From Seleniibacterium sp963677135 (GTDB taxonomy: Bacteria > Desulfobacterota > Desulfuromonadia > Desulfuromonadales > Geopsychrobacteraceae), in NCBI GenBank assembly GCA_963677135.2, contig CAXXLS010000017.1, forward strand, positions 434,001 to 498,000: a stretch of DNA of 64,000 nt. The letters are read 5' to 3'. Numbering within the stretch: position 1 is the stretch's first letter; each line of letters starts with the position of its first letter. Shown one piece after another: positions 60,177-64,000 of the stretch. Both the position numbers and the translations under genes were made by a program. The notes beneath the pieces are model-generated. The model did no database searches. It saw nothing but the letters and a program-made list of their open reading frames with translations, and was not told where the DNA came from.

Positions 60177-60994
60177 AAAGGCTCCGTTTCTTCGGGAGGT
60201 TCTTCAAGGAGCAGTCTTAGTACTGCGTTGGCCTGATGATGAGCGACGATGCCGACCCGGGGAGCCATGAGACCGTTTCCAGGCCCTGCAGCGGAGGAGC
60301 GGTCTCCGCAGAGGTAAAAGTTTTGCGCCACCCGGACCGTTGTGACGGTATTGGCAGGCCCGTAGCCGGCCATTCCTGACCCCGCGACCAAAGGTTTCTT
60401 TCTGAAATATTTCAGCCAGTAAGTGGCCAGCATGGCTTTCTGGTCCGCCCCGTCAAAGGCCTCGACCAGAACGTCCACTTCTGAAAAGAGGTCGTGGATA
60501 TTGTCCGGCTGGACGATGACCTGGTGAGGGGTAACCTTGGTCCAGGGATTGATCCTTTCAAGATTGGCGGCCAGCGCACTTACTTTAGGCAGCCCGATCT
60601 GGTCGATGAAATACTGCTGGCGGTTCAGATTGGACGGCTCAACGACGTCGAAATCGGCGAGAATGAGAGTCCCGACCCCGACCCTTGCCAGCGCGATGGC
60701 GACCTGAGACCCCAATCCCCCCACGCCGGCGATTCCGACGCAGCTGTTTTTAACCCTGTCGTGCACTCCCGGAGTATGGCGGGCGATGAGCTGTCTTTCC
60801 AGCTCCTCCCGGCTGGGTTGTTCGCCACGTCGAATCAGGCAGGCGCGGTCCCCGGGGAACAGGCGCTGATGATCAGAACCCGGATAGCCGTTGATGATAA
60901 GGATATCGGCATCAGGTTTATGCTGAAGCCGTAAGTCCCGCATGGTCGTCCCGTCAGGAACATTGATTTCCTGTTCGTTATAAAATATCTTCAT
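60173..60994 (-). CDS. thiF: ThiS adenylyltransferase ThiF, family 2, with N-terminal ThiS-like domain
   Basis: 273 residues from ATG 60994. Residues 1-60 form a ubiquitin/ThiS-like domain (MKIFYNEQEINVPDGTTMRDL) that lacks a C-terminal Gly-Gly. From about 85 comes the E1-like adenylation domain: GIAGVGGLGSQVAIALARVG, DFDVVEPSNLNRQQY and the ATP-binding Arg. It activates ThiS for sulfur loading. Family 2 ThiF proteins with this extra domain are known. The start lies just after the leader terminator, and the ribosome-binding site is weak (CAGG), so translation may depend on leader folding. Confidence 0.9.
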   Translation of the reverse strand: MKIFYNEQEINVPDGTTMRDLRLQHKPDADILIINGYPGSDHQRLFPGDRACLIRRGEQPSREELERQLIARHTPGVHDRVKNSCVGIAGVGGLGSQVAIALARVGVGTLILADFDVVEPSNLNRQQYFIDQIGLPKVSALAANLERINPWTKVTPHQVIVQPDNIHDLFSEVDVLVEAFDGADQKAMLATYWLKYFRKKPLVAGSGMAGYGPANTVTTVRVAQNFYLCGDRSSAAGPGNGLMAPRVGIVAHHQANAVLRLLLEEPPEETEPL

Positions 60995-61000
60995 AGCCTG

Positions 61001-61030
61001 AAAATAAAAAAGCCGCACTGATGGCGGCTT
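61001..61030 (-). terminator. Attenuator terminator of the TPP riboswitch
   Basis: On the minus strand AGCCGC (61029-61024), a 7-nt loop and GCGGCT (61016-61011) are followed by TTTTT (61010-61006). The upstream AAGCGGCTT (about 61070-61062) can pair with the terminator's left arm as an antiterminator. Confidence 0.82.
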
Positions 61031-61065
61031 TGGGCTGACAGAATGTCAGTTTTCCTTATTTAAGC

Positions 61066-61152
61066 CGCTTCCCTACGCCGGTACGATCCGGATCAGGTTC
61101 CAAGGGTTATTCTGCCGACGGCAGAATTCTCAGTAACAATGACACCCCTAGC
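61066..61152 (-). promoter_or_regulatory. TPP riboswitch (THI element)
   Basis: Minus-strand motifs in order: CTAGGGGTGTC, CTGAGA, a variable hairpin with TTCTGCC/GGCAGAA, ACCCTTGGAACCTGATC, and GTACCGGCGTAGGGA. These match the conserved thiamine-pyrophosphate aptamer. Its 3' strand overlaps the antiterminator, so bound TPP should free the terminator and switch off thiF-S-G-H-E. Confidence 0.95.
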
Positions 61153-61164
61153 GATGTGTCAGCT

Positions 61165-61194
61165 AAACTAGCAGCCGGCGGGGACGGAAGTCAA
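61165..61194 (-). promoter_or_regulatory. Promoter of the thi operon
   Basis: Minus strand TTGACT (61194-61189), 18-bp spacer and TAGTTT (61170-61165), placing the start about 10 nt before the riboswitch. Confidence 0.55.
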
Positions 61195-61296
61195 TTAGAA
61201 TTCCTTGCGGCCGGAAAAGGAATGGTTGTCTTCCGGCATGTTTTCGCATAGGATCGCTCCTTTGAAAATTTATGGTTGAAAGGATAAGAGAAGGCA

Positions 61297-61620
61297 ATGA
61301 CCATATCAGAACGTTATCGTGAGATTCTCCAACAGATAGAAACAAAAGCGGACAGCTTTTACGACGTCCTGCCTGCCGAGGATACCGCCAAGGCCCTGCG
61401 TCTGGTCGATATGGCTGCCGAGGAAATGCAGGACTGGGTGGAAAGTGTCGGAGAAATTCCCCGCATGCAACTTGAGAACAAACTGTCGCCTGTATTGCTG
61501 AAGGCCCACAGTCAACTGGACAGGGCCCGGGTGCTGCTCGAACAGGGAGGACATCAGGCGGCGGCCGCAACGGTATGGGAGCTGGAGCAGGCCATTTACA
61601 GGCTGCTGAACGATCTTTAG
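61297..61620 (+). CDS. Small helical protein of unknown function
   Basis: 107 residues with AGAAGG just before the ATG. It is predicted wholly alpha-helical and acidic (VDMAAEEMQDWVESVGEIPRMQ; AAAATVWELEQAIYRLL). There is no signal peptide, membrane segment or known motif. It precedes the DUF3467 gene by 22 bp and is probably co-transcribed. I do not recognise it. Confidence 0.75.
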   Translation: MTISERYREILQQIETKADSFYDVLPAEDTAKALRLVDMAAEEMQDWVESVGEIPRMQLENKLSPVLLKAHSQLDRARVLLEQGGHQAAAATVWELEQAIYRLLNDL

Positions 61621-61642
61621 TACGGTCACGGGAGGAGACGGT

Positions 61643-61942
61643 ATGGATAAGGAAAAATCGGGAAAGCCCGAAGTCAACCTCGAGATCCAGATGGATGACA
61701 GCGTTGCCAACGGTCAGTACATCAACATGACCATTGTGAATCATAACGACAGTGAGTTTGTCGTTGATTGCATCTATGTCCAGCCACAGGCACCCAAGGC
61801 CAGAGTCAAGTCCCGGTTGATTATGTCTCCCCGCCATGCCAAACGCATGCTGTTGGCACTGCAGCACAATATAGACAATTATGAACAGCGCTTCGGGGCC
61901 ATCGGCCTGGCAGAGTCCGGCGACCCTCGTTCCATGAATTGA
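61643..61942 (+). CDS. DUF3467-family protein
   Basis: 99 residues. The core YINMTIVNHNDSEFVVDCIYVQP and ARVKSRLIMSPRHAKRMLLALQHNIDNYE matches DUF3467, small soluble proteins of unknown role. GGAGGAGACGGT precedes the ATG. It lies in a three-gene unit with the helical protein and the DUF3047 protein. Confidence 0.85.
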   Translation: MDKEKSGKPEVNLEIQMDDSVANGQYINMTIVNHNDSEFVVDCIYVQPQAPKARVKSRLIMSPRHAKRMLLALQHNIDNYEQRFGAIGLAESGDPRSMN

Positions 61943-61948
61943 TCAATC

Positions 61949-62623
61949 ATGAGGTGCGTTCTGACCGGTTTGATAGTCTGGTTGCTTGTCCTCGCGGGTC
62001 TGGCGCTGGCAGGACCTCAACCCACCATTCTTATCGATGACTTCGAGCAGGGCCTGACGGGGTGGCAGGAAAAGTCGTTCCAGAATCAGACCGCATACGA
62101 GGTTGTCGAGGTTCCCGGTCGTGGCCGGGTTCTGCGGGCTTCAAGCGACAACAGTGCCTCCGGACTGGTCAAGGAAATGTCCTTCAGCGTGCACGAATTT
62201 CCGGTCCTGACCTGGTTCTGGAAAATTGATCGCACCTTGCCTGGCGGGAATGCACTGGAGAAAAAAGGGGACGATTACGCTGCCCGGGTTTACGTGATTT
62301 TTCCCCACTGGATCAAGCCCCTGACCCGGACCATAAACTATATCTGGGCGAACCGCCTCGCCGTTGGAGATGCGGTTCCAAACACCTACTTTTCTAGGGC
62401 GATGATGGTCGCCGTCGAGTCGGGGAACGATCGGGCCGGGCTGTGGCTCAGGGAAGAACGCAATGTCCTTGAGGATTACCGGCGCCTTTTTGGTGAGGAA
62501 CCGCCCCAGGCGGGGGCGGTGGCGATCATGACGGATACGGACAATACCGGGGATAAGGTGCGGGCCTGGTATGATGATATCAGGTTATGGCCCGCTGCTT
62601 CGGAGTCTGGCAGCGGGCCGTAA
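61949..62623 (+). CDS. Secreted DUF3047-family protein
   Basis: 224 residues with a signal peptide (about 1-21, ending LALAGPQ). The body is beta-rich with DDFEQGLTGWQEKSF, TWFWKIDRTLPGGNALEKKGDDYAARVYVIF, and DTDNTGDKVRAWYDDIRLW, characteristic of DUF3047. It is probably periplasmic. It starts 6 bp after the DUF3467 stop. No activity is known. Confidence 0.85.
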   Translation: MRCVLTGLIVWLLVLAGLALAGPQPTILIDDFEQGLTGWQEKSFQNQTAYEVVEVPGRGRVLRASSDNSASGLVKEMSFSVHEFPVLTWFWKIDRTLPGGNALEKKGDDYAARVYVIFPHWIKPLTRTINYIWANRLAVGDAVPNTYFSRAMMVAVESGNDRAGLWLREERNVLEDYRRLFGEEPPQAGAVAIMTDTDNTGDKVRAWYDDIRLWPAASESGSGP

Positions 62624-62632
62624 GGCTCTTTG

Positions 62633-63679
62633 CTAGGCGCAGAGGTTGCGCGCCGCTCTTCTCAGCATCTCTTCCGTGGTTTTCCAGTCGACGCACTTGT
62701 CGGTAACGGAAACGCCATATTTCAGAGCAGACAGGTCGTCGGGAATGCTCTGGTTCCCGGCCTCCAGATTGCTCTCGATCATGATCCCGGCAATTGAGCC
62801 CGGCTGCTCTTTCAGTTGCATGACGATATTGTCGAGAACTTCGCCCTGGCGAGTGTGATCCTTGTATGAATTGGCATGGCTGCAGTCGACCATGATGGCC
62901 GAGGGAAGCTGGTTTGCTTTGAGCAGGCCCGCAGTCCTGGCAATGTCCTCGGGAAAATAATTGGGGGCCTCGTTACCGCCCCGCAGGACAATATGAACGT
63001 CAGGGTTGCCCGAGGTCTGAACGATGGACGATTTTCCTTCGCTGTTGATACCGAGGAAACTGTGGGGCCGGCAGGCGGCCGCCATGGCGTCTGTCGCCAC
63101 TTTCAGTCCGCCGTCCGTCCCGTTTTTGAAACCGACCGGAAAGGAGAGTCCGCTGGCCATCTCGCGGTGGGTCTGCGACTCTGTCGTTCGGGCTCCGATG
63201 GCTCCCCAGCTGATGATGTCCGACAGGTACTCCGGGGTGATCGGGTCGAGCATTTCACTGGCTATCGGCAGACCGAGCTCGGTTATGGCGCAGAACAGTT
63301 GGCGGGCGATTCCCAGTCCCTTCGATATCTGGTGTGTGCCGTCCAGGTCAGGGTCATTGATCAGGCCTTTCCAGCCGATGGTGGTTCTGGGCTTTTCAAA
63401 ATAAACCCGCATGATGATGAACATCTGTTCTTTCAATTCAACAGCCAGTTTGGCGAGGCGCTCCGCGTATTCGAGGGCGGCTTTCGGATCATGAATGGAG
63501 CAGGGGCCAACAATGGCCATAAGCCGCTTGTCTTCACCGCGCAGGATCGATCTGATGGTTGTCCGGCTGTCGCTGACAAATTTGGCTGCGGGAAGGGACA
63601 GCGGAAAGACCTGTTTCAGGTCTGACGGAGCGATGATCGGGCTGATATCGAAAACATTGAGGTTATTTGTTTGAACCAT
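62633..63679 (-). CDS. aroG: 3-deoxy-7-phosphoheptulonate synthase, class I
   Basis: 348 residues from ATG 63679, with AAGGA upstream. Class I DAHP synthase motifs: VGPCSIHDPKAALEYAERL, MRVYFEKPRTTIGWKGLINDPDLDG, PIASEMLDPITPEYLSDIISWGAIGARTTESQTHRE, FKNGTDG and DCSHANS. It condenses PEP and erythrose 4-phosphate, the first shikimate step. The feedback type (Phe, Tyr or Trp) cannot be told. The symbol is used for the AroF/G/H group. It complements the aroKB fusion 58 kb away. Confidence 0.92.
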   Translation of the reverse strand: MVQTNNLNVFDISPIIAPSDLKQVFPLSLPAAKFVSDSRTTIRSILRGEDKRLMAIVGPCSIHDPKAALEYAERLAKLAVELKEQMFIIMRVYFEKPRTTIGWKGLINDPDLDGTHQISKGLGIARQLFCAITELGLPIASEMLDPITPEYLSDIISWGAIGARTTESQTHREMASGLSFPVGFKNGTDGGLKVATDAMAAACRPHSFLGINSEGKSSIVQTSGNPDVHIVLRGGNEAPNYFPEDIARTAGLLKANQLPSAIMVDCSHANSYKDHTRQGEVLDNIVMQLKEQPGSIAGIMIESNLEAGNQSIPDDLSALKYGVSVTDKCVDWKTTEEMLRRAARNLCA

Positions 63680-63895
63680 TGGCAATCCTTTACCCTGATC
63701 GGGATGAGAAAGGTTTATCATTTCCTTTAGAGTAGGATATAATCTATCCCTTCTGATGGGCCGAATCCAGTTTTTTCTGGTCCGGCTCTGTTTTGGGTGT
63801 CATTGCTCGGCCGCAGCGTTGACAATCCGCTCTTTTCATTATAGAAACGGTCACAGCTATGGTGTTCCGTTTACGAGCAGAAAGGAACCAGATTT

Positions 63896-64000
63896 ATGAA
63901 TATATTGATTGTTTCTATTGCCAGGATTGTCGATCTGGCATTCAATATCTACATTTTTATCGTGATTGCACGTGCCCTGATTTCCTGGGTCAGCCCTGAC
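63896..64000 (+). CDS. YggT-family membrane protein (partial, continues beyond window)
   Basis: 35 N-terminal residues, with AAAGGA 9 nt before the ATG. A membrane helix (IVDLAFNIYIFIVIARALISWVSPD) bears the conserved RALISWVSPD of YggT proteins, which are small membrane proteins often placed near cell-division genes. The remainder is outside the window. Confidence 0.85.
   Translation, partial: MNILIVSIARIVDLAFNIYIFIVIARALISWVSPD

Overview
The window reads as a continuous stretch of chromosome from a Gram-negative anaerobe or facultative anaerobe of the Desulfuromonadales type (Geobacter / Desulfuromonas / Pelobacter relatives). Supporting signs are the tRNA-Arg-His-Leu - tig - clpP - clpX - lon - HU block, an aldehyde:ferredoxin oxidoreductase, pyruvate carboxylase, two sigma-54 activators, an erythrin-VIT iron exporter, a DUF6178-type protein and a family-2 ThiF operon. 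This placement is an inference from gene content. I see no rRNA, prophage, insertion sequence or CRISPR array.

Layout. 1-3.4 kb: a TRAP transporter (dctQM, minus) diverges from a zinc alcohol/polyol dehydrogenase and an IclR regulator. It looks like a small substrate-uptake and oxidation locus with a shared CTGGTAG motif in its three upstream regions. 3.5-15.6 kb: a fused shikimate kinase/dehydroquinate synthase, typA, an orphan sigma-54 response regulator, a SprA-like protein, pyruvate carboxylase and the PTS-Ntr enzyme I ptsP. 15.7-18.6 kb: the most unusual gene, a protein joining ferredoxin clusters, an [FeFe]-hydrogenase H-cluster-like domain, a further Fe-S domain and a sigma-54 AAA+/Fis activator. 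It is bracketed by dense GTGCCA/TGGCAC motifs. 18.6-25.7 kb: an orphan OppDF ATPase pair, a PHP phosphoesterase, crotonase, a MscS channel, and an aminotransferase-peptidase pair.

25.9-33.3 kb: a tightly packed plus-strand run with an M23 peptidase, an AOR-family oxidoreductase broken by a single-base frameshift, a tandem class II aldolase protein, a TPR protein, AcpH, an exosortase-type CPBP protease and a methyltransferase. 33.3-41.4 kb: two radical SAM proteins, an FKBP isomerase, the iron exporter and an OmpA protein with a 90-bp tandem repeat, followed by the DUF6178-type protein. 41.7-50.4 kb: a hybrid sensor kinase overlapping a beta-propeller protein, a TonB-dependent receptor, a TonB protein and an unrecognised protein with DPF motifs. 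This looks like an envelope sensing and uptake cluster.

50.5-57.4 kb: six tRNAs and the protein-quality-control genes. 57.4-61.2 kb: a thiamin thiazole operon (thiF-thiS-thiG-thiH-thiE) behind a TPP riboswitch with a visible terminator/antiterminator. 61.3-64 kb: small conserved proteins, DAHP synthase and the start of a YggT protein. Start codons were chosen from Shine-Dalgarno spacing and family N-termini, so several differ from the longest open frame.
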